NCBI GenBank assembly: GCA_029255685.2
Contig: CM055313.2
Span: 25,583,079 to 25,647,078, forward strand
From: Silene conica
Lineage: Eukaryota > Streptophyta > Magnoliopsida > Caryophyllales > Caryophyllaceae
Length of the DNA: 64,000 nucleotides
Direction: 5' to 3'
The notes under the pieces are model-generated. The model was not told where the DNA came from and did no database searches. It saw nothing but the letters and a program-made list of their open reading frames with translations. Numbering within the stretch: the first letter of the stretch is position 1; every line of letters begins with the position of its first letter. This document shows positions 25,041-36,746 of this stretch, in pieces. The position numbers were made by a program, and so were the translations under genes.

Positions 25041-26074
25041 GCAATTCTTAATAGTCGTGTATTATTGCATATCATTCAAAAATTACAATATAATTATTCA
25101 ATCTCAAAAATGAATGTCAATTACATTTCCAAAAAGGATTACAAATATAAGCTAGACAGTTACTCGACTTATTCACAAGGAAATTCGACCTTTGTCCGTC
25201 AAATAATAGGGTATTGCTAAAGAAGTCGTTCATGCTATATTCCTACCTATTTACCTTTTTTTTTTTATGAAAGGTAAGTATTATATATGAAGGACTAAAG
25301 TAAAAAATTACAAGGAGATCTATATCAGATACAAAATCTAATCTATAGCTCGAGCTTGTGTTTATCTGCTTCCGAGAAGACGCAAAATCCGCTCTGCCAT
25401 GTTGTCTCTGCCTCTTGCGCACTCATATTGTGCACATGTACATTTCAGCCAACCAATTCAGCCAACCAAATATTGCAATACAATGCATTGAGATACTCCT
25501 ATGCTGCAACAAACACGCACTTATCACATTATCTCTGCCTACTGAACTACCAACAGCACAGCAGGCCTGACTACTACGCTACACAGCCTTCCTGTTCGCA
25601 TTTCACCACGAACTGGAGCACCTGCACTAGCCTACCCACCAGCAGCGAGTCTGCCCCATCCCAACAAATCAGCCCTGCCAAGGCTGCATCAAACTAGCGC
25701 AATTCCGTTCAGACCCCCAATTCAGCCACATTCCTGCACAAAAGGATGCAGTTCCTATGCAAAACCAGAAATCAAAACGAATCATCTGCTATGCATTCTA
25801 CATCTGACCTTATTCAATGATCCAGCCAGACTGCAGCCGCTGCTCAATTTTGCAACCTTATTGTCTAAAGTATTTCCAACCTATTCAGAACATGCTCAAT
25901 TCCGCAATCACGATATAGCCGCTACCCAGCCAATCCCACTGCACCTCTGACATAACAGCAAAAGCGCAAGACTGCTTCTGTTTCCAGCCACTACAACAAC
26001 ATTCCTGCCCACATGCCCGCAGTCCAGAAATTTTATACATTCAGCCGCTGTCATACAGAAGCAGTCCTGCACCC
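25041..26074. other. CAC1 interior without a recognised gene
   Basis: AT-rich sequence to about 25350, then a C- and A-rich stretch with low-complexity GCAGCC/CTGCAA words (to about 26060). A similar stretch recurs at about 27360-27680, suggesting that both derive from one captured sequence. The open frames here show no domain. Confidence 0.5.
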
Positions 26075-26455
26075 TCACCGTACAGCAGCCTCCTGCCCTC
26101 GCCTGGCCCCTGTCCTCTGATCTCCATAGCCTCTTTTCTTCTTCCCCACAACCTGCCAAGTTGCCTTAGGAACCACCTTGCCCAGCGCCGGGAAATGAGA
26201 TGCATCCAGAGTTGTAGTAACAACCCCAGAACCCTCAAGACTTCCCTGTTTTTGTTGAAGTACGTCCTTAAACGTCCGTGCCCCAACTACAGTCTCATGG
26301 GATCCTCGACCAAGACCAGCTCGCTTATTGCCCACAACCTTACTAAAAGGCTGTTTCCTCTCGCCTTTCCTGCATAGCATTGTTTCATGCCCCATTCCTT
26401 TACATTTCTGGCATGTAATCGGGCGCCATTCGTATTCGACACGCACCCTTATCAC
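26075..26455 (-). pseudogene. LINE-type ORF1 fragment with CCHC zinc knuckle
   Basis: The minus-strand translation begins VRVEYEWRPITCQKCKGMGH; the knuckle is CX2CX4HX4C (CQKCKGMGHETMLC), followed by a basic stretch and PALGKVVPKATWQVV. The phrase before the knuckle is typical of the DUF4283/zf-CCHC_4 proteins encoded by plant LINE ORF1 and related elements, which bind the element RNA. Only this part is present; no endonuclease or RT is seen. It is a passenger in CAC1, next to the Rab fragment on the same strand. Confidence 0.7.
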
Positions 26456-26598
26456 AACTCCATTTACCTTAGCAGTTCTATGCGTACTCAGTACAAATAA
26501 TCACGGTCGACATAAAATAGCATATAAAGATGATCTTTGCTAATACACAAACAAACTCAATTAAGTGATTATTTCATAGTGGAATTATGATCCAGTAC

Positions 26599-26904
26599 CT
26601 GTTTGTAGCGTCCTTAGCACTAGTCTCCATAAAAGGTATGCCACTTTCATCAGCAAAAGCCTGTGTTAAACACAAAGTTCATGACACAAGTCAGTATTTC
26701 CCTCGTCGCCGCTAAAAACATAAAGCCAATAAAAGCTGCCTCAATAACCTTTGCAGTCTCGTATGGGACAGCTCTATTGGCAGCAAGATCGCACTTGTTT
26801 CCAACTAGAAGTTTGTTGACATTGTCACTAGCATAAAGATCAATTTCATTAAGCCACTGCTTCACATTGTTGAAACTCTCCATGTCTGTCACATCATAAA
26901 CAAC
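26599..26904 (-). pseudogene. Captured Rab1/RABD-like small GTPase fragment, two exons
   Basis: Exon 26749-26904 encodes [20 protein letters not shown] and the guanine-binding motif GNKCD within [10 protein letters not shown], then YETAK. A GT-AG intron (26661-26748) follows, then exon 26599-26660 encoding [20 protein letters not shown] with the SAK guanine-contact motif, ending at a GT donor. Reading frame and junction agree with plant Rab1/RABD genes, which act in ER-to-Golgi traffic. The P-loop, switch regions and C-terminal cysteines are absent, so it cannot be a working GTPase. A segment of about 35 bp from the start of the first exon is repeated just upstream (26911-26945). It is a fragment carried by CAC1. 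Confidence 0.85.
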
Positions 26905-27104
26905 CTACATTGTTGAAACTCTCCATGTCTGTCACATCATAAGCAAGTTTCAGCATCACTGATATGAAGTTCGTGAAACGGAGACCATGTATGTACTGGA
27001 ACTGAGCATCACCAGAAGGTCGGAGCGCGACAACAAAAATATAAGATTAAAGATGAGTATATAGGAGGGATACCTGTGAGAGGATGCAAAGCATTGACTA
27101 CAAT

Positions 27105-27322
27105 TGATTACCCAATATAGAATCACCTATGAAGGCAAAACCCTTATGTCTCATCGAGTTAAGAAACTTCGGAATCCAGTTGCCTTTGAACAAGTTACAT
27201 TTTGGTTTTGCTTCTTCTTTAGATGGTTCATTTGAAGTAGATGGTGGACTTGGTGGCCGAGATCCTACAACTGGTGTAAAATCACCTATAGATAAACTTA
27301 CATCAGAACACGAAAATATCAA
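27105..27322 (-). pseudogene. Captured trichome-birefringence-like (TBL) fragment
   Basis: The minus strand encodes a Ser/Pro/Glu-rich linker, then KCNLFKGNWIP, the start of the PMR5N domain, followed by FLNSMRHKGFAFIGDSILGN with the GDS motif of TBL O-acetyltransferases, which acetylate cell-wall polysaccharides in the Golgi. The Cys-rich segment that normally separates these two blocks is missing, and the DHH-containing C-terminal half is not seen. This is an internally shortened fragment, not a working gene. Confidence 0.75.
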
Positions 27323-27875
27323 TTTCTTCAGAATCGGAACTGATCGAAGTTACAAATGCTAACATATCCGCAACTGCAACCAAACAGCCATCCCAGCCAC
27401 ATACCCGCAGCTGCAACCAGTCCCTGCAGCAACACATAACTGATCACGCTGCACCAGTCCAGAACGCTAAACCGCTCCATAGCTTCTGAACTATACGAAG
27501 TACCTGCAATTATTAGCACCTTCAGAAGCTCCAATCTGACCGACTGAGGCTTCTGATCTGCAAACCTGCACCCCATACCCAACATCTGCCACTATCAGAT
27601 CCCAGCAAAACTTCCCATTACATACAGCAAAGCACTGCCAGCCTCTTTGCCCCCACTGAACTCCAGTTTTCATTCAGTTTTCATTCAACTCCAGTAATGA
27701 CTTTTTTATGTGAAGAAGGTATTACAATAAAGATTTATGAAAAAACGACGGGAAATGATCCAGTAAGAAAGTAATCTGCAGAAAAAAAAAAAGGTAATTA
27801 CCATGATGAACTTTACTGTTAACTGACAAAAACGCATCCCACAAAGCTCTCTCCTCCTCAGTCTCAAAAGCAAAT

Positions 27876-28083
27876 TCATTTACCTATTAGGGTTTTGACA
27901 GCAGTAAACCATGCTTGTGAAAATGATTGCATTATTGTTATAGAAAGAACAAGATCACCAAAATTATGCAAAGCTGAGTTCGATACAGAGTTAAGAGAAG
28001 ATATATATGACATATTAGCTAAACAAGTTTCAACTTCAAATCGACCTAAGGGTAGCAACAAAATTGTATTGGCAGTTAGATGA
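27876..28083 (+). pseudogene. Unidentified exon-like fragment in CAC1
   Basis: The plus-strand frame from 27895 (AVNHACENDCIIVIERTRSP, later AEFDTELREDIYDILAKQ) has amino-acid composition like real coding sequence rather than AT-rich noise. I do not recognise the family. The opposite-strand frame over the same stretch looks less protein-like. Confidence 0.3.
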
Positions 28084-28372
28084 AGCACATTTCCATGAAG
28101 TCTGCAATGCCCTAACATTAAAAGACTTAAAAATAACATGTTACTCGGACACTTCAGTTTGGGCACAAGTTGCGTGTCCGACACAATAAACACTTGATGT
28201 TAGACCAATTATTGAAAACTTCGATAACAATAATCGTATCTGACACCTGCGACCGAGTCAGAGTAACATAGAATACTTCATAAAATATTATTCAAAATTA
28301 AAAAAGTTAATAACACTAAAACAAAGAAAAAACTGGTCAGTATGCGAGCAACTCCATTTATAGTTATTACCT

Positions 28373-28480
28373 CTGTGTTTACATTAGTGCTCTTCCCTCG
28401 AACAATCCTCGTGGGCCTAGAATATGCTTCAGTTATCTTTGGTAGGAGCTTGTCTTTGAACAACATTTCCATCTGAGACG
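28373..28480 (-). pseudogene. Unidentified exon-like fragment with splice donor in CAC1
   Basis: The minus-strand sequence encodes MEMLFKDKLLPKITEAYSRP and continues to NVNTE, followed by GTAATAAC, a plausible splice donor. Composition is protein-like but the family is not recognised. Confidence 0.3.
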
Positions 28481-29339
28481 CGAGTTTTTTTTTATCTTTG
28501 TGTAGAGAAGTATTGTCTTTACAAATAATTAAGAGGAAGATAGTTTGTCTAACAAAAGTCGAATCAGGTCAGAAATGCTGAAGAGTATGAATACACAAAC
28601 AGGATCTTCAAAAACTTCTATAGATTGCCAAGAAATAGATTTTACTATCTCAATCCTAAGACATACATTCTTAACAGGATCTTCAAAATCTTACTGATGT
28701 TGTTGCCAGTGGTGCTTTTTCAAATTCCGAAAAGAGTTCTTCCACATATTTTCCTAACACTTTCTCAATGGTATTACAGACCAACAAATGATAACAATAA
28801 TATGATTATATGCTTCTTAATTAACAATAAACATTGTCACAATCACATCACAACAACAAAACATAGAAGAACGAAAATTAACTGGGAAAAAATACCTAAT
28901 AAAAACGAATATGATTATATGTAGGGACGAATAGATGAAACAACAATTGAACTGAAATAATAACAAAATTATAACAAAAATTAAAATTGAAGTATCATAC
29001 CTATCAGAAATCCCAATCAATTATACTGAATATGAATTTCGCCGGCTGAGTAAGAATCAAAGTTGAAATGGGATGAATATCAACGCGTGAATCGATTACC
29101 CTGATGATCGAGAACCGCTGATTGAGTTTTTTTGGGAAATATGAAGAAACGGTGGACAAGTTGATGAAGGATGAGTGATAGGGTAATCGTCTTGTATTAG
29201 CTAGGGTTTAAGGCTGATTATGCCGCTTAATTTTTTTTCACCCAAATTTCATTATACCGCTCCTTTTTGTTTTTTTTTTAAATTAAAAATTTCAAGCACT
29301 TAAACGAAATTGGAAAATTTTAGAGATACATATATTAGG

Positions 29340-29570
29340 GTTTAAGATGTATGTGACGAAAGTGTTGCACAAGTGTTGCTAGAAAATGCAACAATTCTAT
29401 AAGAATGTTGCAATTAAAGTAATATATTGCAACACTTATCTTAAAGTGATACATTATGTAGGTAATAAGCAACATTTTTAAAAAAGCGTTGCATAATTAA
29501 GTAAAAATTGCAACACAAACCGTAAGTGTTGCACACGAAATGTTGCATTAGGTCTCTTTTTGTAGTAGTG
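29340..29570. repeat. CAC1 right subterminal repeats
   Basis: Several copies of AAGTGTTGCA or its complement end at the terminal GTAGTAGTG. Confidence 0.85.
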
Positions 29571-30129
29571 AGTAGGGAAACCGGCTCTCCTTCCTAACGG
29601 TTTATGAAGTTGGTTGAGAGCCGTGCATTAGTATTGCATGATAGTATGAGAACAGTTGATGAGACGTTTATGCTTCACATGTTTATATATGTTGGATTAT
29701 TCTGTATTGCTTTACTTGTTACGTGTCGATACAAAAGGTGACTAGGAGAACTCTAGTCACTCCCCACTGATTGTGGCGTACATGTTTTCATGTATGTAGG
29801 TACATGCAGGTTGGATCGGGGTTCACTTGAGAGCTAGCGAGTGATGATCCTTTCATCATATGACTTACACGTTTATCGATTAGCTAGACTCTTAGTTTTT
29901 GATACAGTTATCTTTTGGTGCCTGTAGGGATGTTCCATCCCAGGCTTTGTATTTATTTTGGTTTCCGTACTTAGAATTGTTATACTTATCTATTTTGTTT
30001 ATATCAGTTTTCAGTTTCCATTTCAGTTTAATTCTTCTCGCATGTTGTTTATGTTTAAAAAGTTTAAATTCCGCTGCATTTTTAGTACTTTGTATGTTTT
30101 AATTTTCCGCTTTCGCGAGGGGTTTTACA

Positions 30130-30143
30130 GTTGGTATCAGAGC
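30130..30143 (+). other. T2 primer-binding site (initiator tRNA-Met type)
   Basis: GTTGGTATCAGAGC directly follows the LTR end at 30129, as in T0. Confidence 0.9.
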
Positions 30144-30380
30144 ATTATTGCTCCCGACGCACTCATGTGACCCCCAACCTTAACTTGACCAAATAAACAA
30201 ATAATGAATGAGAGATGGGTAGATCTAAGGATTTATATTGTAGTCTTTTTTTTGCCTTGTTAGGAATACGTCTAACGGTTTATTCTCTTATGATCGGAGA
30301 ATGCAGAGCCAACCAATGATGAGAATGCGGAGACGCAAGCCCTCATTAAAACTCTTCAATAGTGCATAGCTAGGTCGTCT

Positions 30381-31512
30381 ATGCCTTCTTCTTCATTTCA
30401 AACCTCGGGAAGTGACCAACCTGGGGGATTGGCTTGGATTATCACCCAGATGTGGAGGAATGCAGCTAAGACATTCGACGGAGAGACCAGTACTACGACC
30501 CTCACCGCTTGGTTCTTTGACATGGAAAGGAACTTCATGATTTATGGTGTTCGTCCTCAGGATCAGACCCGAGTAGCATCTCAGTTCTTAGTTCGTGAGG
30601 CTAGGAGTTGGTGGTTGACGATCAGTGCTCCTGCTACTCGTGATCCTACTTTCACTTGGAGTCGTTTCAAGACTCTTCTTGGCATGAGGTTTTACCATAG
30701 GGACATCCGCCAAGATAAGATGACCGAATTCATGAACCTTCGCCAAGGGACCCTTTCTGTTCAATCCTTCACCAATCGATTTGAGGAGCAGATCCACTTT
30801 GTCCCAGAGAGAGAAAGACAAAGCTTACCTATTTCGGAGCAAGCTTAATGCTGAGACTAGGAGTGTAGCCAGTGGTGACCCGACTTCTTACTTCCAGAGT
30901 TACTACGGTGTCTTACGAGCAGAGGACCCTTACCAGATCTATTGTGAAGAAGCTAGAGCCTTCTTTCCTCCTCCACCGCCTTTGCATAAATGCTGAAGCG
31001 GGAGACCTCTTAGCCCTCTTGCCTCCTCTCCTCCTGGAAAAAGGTAGCGTCCCCAGACGAACAAGAAGTCCCAGAGAGCTAAGACTTCTCAAGTCCGAGA
31101 CATGAGCCTCCCATCGGACGTTCCCCTAAAGTGCTTCAAGTGCCGCAAGGATCTTCATCCTAGAGTTAACTGTGACGGTGACCCTTACTTATGCTACTCC
31201 TGCAGGGAGCTAGGGCATCGCTCCTTCGAGTGCCCCAAGAGGGATGTAGCTAGTGACAGAGCTATCACTATTGACCCAGAGGCTGAGACCAGTGGAGCTA
31301 GAGCTGTTCAACTTCAGGCTGAGACTGGAGTTCACCCCGACCCACCTACTGGTATGTTCATGCCTACCATCTTATTTATGGTTGTTGTACTTGTAGCTGT
31401 TAAGATCTTAATCTCCTCCCTTAGACTCTTCTTGACCTTCCTTGGGAGCTATCATTGTTTTCTCTTGACTTCACCTAGTAGCTTGCTTATCCTGAAACAC
31501 CTTGTGCGGTAA
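30381..31512 (+). pseudogene. T2 gag region
   Basis: The first part encodes a retrotransposon Gag domain (WRNAAKTFDGETSTTTLTAW, then AWFFDMERNFMIYGV and MRFYHRDIRQDKMTEFMNLR). Further on, a knuckle region around 31130-31250 holds CFKC and CYSCRELGHRSFEC. Gag would form the particle. The region is broken, and no pol follows. Confidence 0.8.
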
Positions 31513-32602
31513 CCTACCATAGACAGACTTGGGGAATTTCTTGAGGACAATTGTAGACCATGATTGAGAGAGCGTTGTACTTGAGGAAAAACCTAAGGAG
31601 TTTAATGAATATGTTTTGGGTAACCCTAGTGTTGTTATGTTACTAATTGGAAGAGTAAGTGAACGATGGGATAATTATGCTAGGTAGAGTGTTATACACG
31701 GCTTGCGAGGGAACCTAGGTGTGAGAACTTCGCTGAGTCATAGATGACTGTAAGTTTGGAGTATCCATTTGAGGATCTAGAGGAACTTAGAGTAAAGATT
31801 AATTTCGAGGAATAGGCTTAAAGTACTGATGTTGTCTGATAAGTGAACGAGGTAAGTTAATGCTATTTGAACTTGAGGAACGAGAGTTGTTAGTAACGGC
31901 TTGAGAACATTGGAACGTTTACAAGAACCTGTGGAATTGACTGAGTGGTTGATCTTAAGTTACTTAATGAATCTTAGCATTTATCTAATGAAGGACTTAA
32001 AGGAAAATTTAGGATACATCATCAGTTGAGAATGAATGATTCGTTGAGAGATGTAAGTCCGAAACGCGTTGATTTGAGTATGGTTATTTGTGGATTGTGA
32101 TACAAGTATAGTAGATATATCACATGAGTTGGGTAGTCTGAGAGTTTGGTTGAATCGTCATTTAGGAACTATCTGAGAGGAGTTGTCTAAACTTTGAGGA
32201 ATAAACCATCAAAAGGATAATGTTGCTTTAGACTTCGAGGGACTTTGAGATCGGAATCATTTTGAGGAACTAATCATGAGGACTAGTCATAGGCTTGCTT
32301 GGCTTGGAAGTTGTTACCTTAGTGAGACCTTACCTTGGAATGTTCGTTTTATGGTAATAGATGACTTTGGAGAACCTAGAAATCTGAAGTACCCCATAGA
32401 ATGAGTTTGATAGAATTGAACTATGTAGGGTTAAAGAATATATATGATTTCGGTTATGGCCTGTCTAATGGAGAAAAGCCCTAATGTGAAAAGTTTGGTG
32501 TTCTAACTTCAGGATTCGATGTTTTGGATGATAGAATTCAGGTTTAGATTTACGAAGTGCGTAAACCTTGGTCTGAAGTATGTGTATGAGGCTCCCACCT
32601 TG
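31513..32602 (+). other. T2 internal non-coding stretch, left of G2
   Basis: I find no recognisable domain and no long frame. Frequent GAGGAA and TTGAGG words give a degenerate repetitive look. It ends in CCTTG (32598-32602), the G2 target duplication. Confidence 0.6.
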
Positions 32603-34723
32603 TGTACCACCCCCATTTATTTAAGGGCCTGAACTAGGACTCCTCAGATAAATAAAGGTGTTACCATCTCGGTTTCCCGAGGCAGTAGATACAAAGGAAA
32701 ATAAAAAGTACTTTATATTAAATTTTAAACTCAAAACATGTTCTTACATAACCAAAATATAAAACTGTTCTGATCAAAATAAAAGTACAACTCGTAGACT
32801 GCTATCACGTGGTCTAGACTCTAGGCAGGTCCGGGTCCATGCTTCTCCCTTCCCTAAGCTCCCATAGTCTTTAACCTGTCAATCTGCTCCCCAATAAATT
32901 GGTTCATCACAGGTGATCACGAATACACAGGGTCAACCACGAGGTTGAGTAGGGTAAAACTGTTAACAAACCACATTACTAAAAATAAAAAGCCGATCAT
33001 CTCCACTCCGAATCACAAGACCCAATAACTCCGCATCAATCACAAGACCCATTATCTCCACACCAATCACAAGACCCATTATCTCCGCACCAATCACAAG
33101 ACCCATTATCTCCGCACCAATCACAAGACCCATTATCTCCACACCAATCACAAGACCCATTATCTCCGCACCACCGTGTCACAGTATAGTATAAATGCAC
33201 AGTATAATAATCACATGATAATATATAACAAACATGCTTAACAACAATTATGAACGGTTTGCACATCACCATATATCAGAAGTTTCCCCTACCTCAAAAT
33301 GCAGAGGAAATGATAACTGCGCGACCGCTTCTAAAAATGCTCCACACGGAAACTTCCACCTAAATAAGTATTACTTTAATTAATACTTTCCTAATTCTCG
33401 TAATACATGTACACACTCTATTTATAGACACTTCCTATATTTAGAAAGCTTCCCAACAACCGAGTTACCCAAAATAGTAACTTTCTAAATATAGTAGCTT
33501 CTAAAAATAGTAACTCCTAAAGAAAATAAATAACCACTTGGGTTTTGAAATTCAATCTAAACCTTTACCATAAATAGAATACTACACCATAAATACTAAT
33601 TATATTTGCCATAATTAACATTCATTTAAAACCAAATATTAGTAAAATAATAATAATAATACTAATACTAATAATAATAATAATAATAATAATAACACAA
33701 AAACCATAAAACAACTTAGGAAACTCGACAGCCCCCATCACGAATTCAGCCGCCTCTCTTGCCGCCAAACACCACATCGAACACCAGCAGGCCAACCCCC
33801 ATGACACAGCCGGCAACACACTGCCTCCCTGGCACCACCAGTGCCCTCGACGACAGCCGGCGAGTCAGACCTTAGCCCTCCAACCCAGGTCTGACTCCCG
33901 CCTGTACCTTTGGCAACGAAACTAGAACCCCCATCGACACAGACAACCACCAATGACAACCACTGGAACCGCCACCCCGACACTCCCTGACACGCGTAAG
34001 AGACACCACGGTGGTACCACCGCGTCGACCTCCCCCGAGTCAACGGTGGTACCACCCCCAACCTCTTTCCCTGAACACATAACCCAACCAACACCAGAAC
34101 TCCTTACAACCAGTGGTGACAAACACTCCTCCTATTCCGACACCGACACACTACAACCCCCACGACCACCACCCTGACGTCCCTTATCCACCCCACAACG
34201 CATAACATCACTACCCAGACCATCACCACCACACACGACCCTTCTACAGACTCGACAAAACATATAAACACGAACACGAAACACTAATGTCAGATGCTTA
34301 CCTGACTTCAGATCCAACTTCTGGGAAAACGTGACGGTGGTTGTGGCCGTGAGCACTCTCCTTCTCTTCTGTGTGGTGGCGGCAGTGAGTTTAGGGTGTC
34401 AATTGTGTATAGACTAGGTCAGAGATGAGGTCTTTTCCAGTCTCAATAGGCGGCATGGTGAAGGTTTAAATGAGATATAAGCTCTTAGGAATGATTTAGG
34501 GTTTCGTTAGGGTTTACGTGGTGTGTGGGCTGATTGTAGTGCACAAATAACGAGGCCCAAGACTCGTAACTAAAGGTCTCGTGCTCGAGCCCCAACTAGA
34601 GCATACAACACAATTAAACCACATAAACATGTATACTTATTAAGTAATTACCCATCGTAAAGAAATCATCTTATCGACACAAAACAAGATCAACATCGTA
34701 ACTAAAATATACCGGGTATTACA
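32603..34723 (-). repeat. G2 3' LTR
   Basis: Contains about six tandem copies of a 27-bp unit, ATCACAAGACCCATTATCTC plus CGCACCA (about 33010-33172), a TAA/TAAT microsatellite (about 33644-33696) and a GC-richer stretch (33730-34190) with many CACCACC and GACAACC words. No gene is seen. Confidence 0.88.
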
Positions 34724-34901
34724 GTCTTCCCCCCTTAAATTGAACTTCGTCCCGAAGTTCATCCTCGCTTGGGTGGCACAACGAAAAGTGAAATAACAAA
34801 CAATGATGAACTCAGAACGCAACCATCACAAAAGTTTACCTAAATCACGGAATATTACATTTCACCCCCCTTAAAGAAAAGTTACGTCCGCGTAACTTAC
34901 C

Positions 34902-36740
34902 TTAATCGAACAAATGTGGGTAACGCTTCCTCATAGATTCCTCAGGCTCCCACGTAGCCTCCTCCTGATTATGGTTGGTCCATAAGACCTTCACCAAGGA
35001 CGTCTCGCCATTGCGAGTCTTTCGTACCTTCCTGTCCAGAATCTCCTTCGGAGTCTCGACATATGCCAACTGTTCATCTATCTCGATCACCTCGTGCTGA
35101 AGCACATGTGATGGATCACTCACATATTTCCTCAACTGGGACACATGGAACACATTATGGACCTTGGATAGGGTTGGAGGTAAAGCTAAGCGGTATGCCA
35201 CCTCTTCAACTATGTCCAAGATCTCAAATGGTCCAATAAATTTCTGACTCAGTTTGCCACGCTTGCCGAATCTCATCACACCCTTCATCGGAGAGACTTT
35301 CAGTAGTACTTTCTCCCCGGCCTCAAATGCAATATCGCTCCTCTTCAGATCGGCATAGCTCTTCTGTCTATCCTGCGCGGCCCTCATCCTCTGTCAAATA
35401 ATTTGAACCTGCTCCACCATCTCCTGGATCATATCTGGCCCTAAGGTCACAACATCAGCCCGATCATCCCAACACACAGGACTCCGACACTTCCTCCCAT
35501 ACAACGCCTCAAAATGAGCCATCCCAATACTGGCATGATAGCTGTTGTTATATGAAAACTCTATCAACCCCAGTCGGTAGTCCCAAGATCCTCCGAACTC
35601 AAGTACGCACGCCCTCAACATATCCTCAAGAGTCTGAATCGTCCTCTCAGTCTGACCGTCAGTAGCCGGATGAAAAGCTGTACTCATCTTCAACTGGGTA
35701 CCCAAAGCAGCCTGCAACTCCTGCCAAAATCTGGATATAAACCTCGAGTCTCGATCTGAAACAATGTCCTTGGGTATGCCATGCAGTTTGACTACATTCT
35801 GAACATATGACTTAGCCAACTCAGCTTTACTTCAGGTATCTTTCATGGGAATAAAGTGAGCTGACTTAGTTAAACGATCCACAATCACCCAAATCATGTA
35901 GTTGCCCCTCTGAGTCCGAGGCAACCCCATGATAAAGTCCATCGAAATATTTTCCCACTTCCACTCTGGCACATCTAAAGGTTGAACCTTCCCTTGAGGT
36001 CTCTTATGCTCCCCTTTCACTCGTTGACACGTCAAACACCTCGAGACAAACTCTGCGACCTCCTTCTTCATATTCGGCCACCAAAACGTCTTCTTAAGGT
36101 CCTTATACAGCTTATCACCCCCTGGGTGAACAGAATAAGGAGTAGCATGAGCTTCAGTCAGGATCTTCTTCTTTAGCGCCTCAACATTCGGTACACACCA
36201 TCGCCCACTGAATCTCAAACTACCGTCGGTATGAATACTGAACTTTGATACCTCATCACCAAACCCATTTTCCACCATTAAACGCCACTTTTGAATTCTC
36301 TCATCGCTCTTCTGCAATTCCCGAATCTCCCCATACAGCTCAGGCTCCACTGTCAAATCACCAAGGGCATCCCCTTTCCGGATCATAAAAATTCCCATCT
36401 CTCTTAATTCGTCATGCAACCTCACCCTCGATCTGGCACAACTCAGATCATGCACTGACTTCCTACTTAGGGCATCAGCTACCACATTCGCCTTGCCCTC
36501 GTGGTAGACAATCTGCATATCATAGTCTCCGATCAACTCTATCCACCTCCTCTGCCTCATGTTCAACTCTTTCTGGGTGTAGATATATTTCAGGCTCTTA
36601 TGATCAGAAAACACCTTAAAAGTGGCTCAATAAAGGTAATGACGCCACAATTTCAGTGCAAAGACCACAGCGCCCAATTCCAAATCATGAGTCGGATAAT
36701 TTTCTTCATAGGTCTTCAACTGGCGAGACGCATATGCTAT
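34902..36740 (-). pseudogene. G2 pol remnant: RNase H, integrase, chromodomain
   Basis: On the minus strand, in order: the end of RT/RNase H ([20 protein letters not shown] near 36600, [10 protein letters not shown] near 36470), the integrase HHCC zinc region ([28 protein letters not shown]), the integrase core ([20 protein letters not shown], later SDRDSRFISRFWQEL and FHPATDGQTERTIQTLEDM), the C-terminal GPF motif ([12 protein letters not shown]) and a chromodomain-like end ([20 protein letters not shown]) finishing at 34902. This order is typical of Tekay/Del-type chromoviruses. The gene is broken. Confidence 0.88.
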
Positions 36741-36746
36741 TACTCT

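Larger units (their letters stand above)
24635..29570. mobile_element. CAC1: CACTA (En/Spm) DNA transposon carrying host gene fragments
   Basis: The ends are CACTACTACATTTT and, inverted, CACTACTACAAAAA; the 3-bp TSD AGT lies at 24632-24634 and 29571-29573. Both ends carry many copies of a subterminal motif TGCAACACTT or its complement, the typical CACTA arrangement for transposase binding. I find no transposase gene, so it is probably non-autonomous. The interior holds captured pieces of at least three unrelated genes on the minus strand (LINE ORF1, a Rab GTPase, a TBL protein) and two unidentified exon-like stretches. Confidence 0.93.
22498..30129 (+). repeat. T2 5' LTR, interrupted by CAC1
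   Basis: Begins TGTAATTGCCCGC and ends GGGGTTTTACA at 30129; without CAC1 and its extra AGT it is about 2.7 kb. CAC1 sits within the second copy of the GGGTAACCAGTAGGG module, shown by comparison with the undisturbed site near 42080. Confidence 0.9.

Noticed and set aside
25356-25697. 113-residue frame in CAC1
   Set aside because: Low-complexity composition, no domain, and two overlapping frames of similar length; it looks like chance.
26599-26904. A functional Rab GTPase gene
   Set aside because: Only the central and GNKCD/SAK part is present, with no P-loop or prenylation cysteines, and it sits inside a CACTA element.
33738-34356. Possible host gene in a GC-richer stretch of the G2 LTR
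   Set aside because: The same stretch recurs in the other LTR (37867-38485), frames exist on both strands, and no domain is seen.
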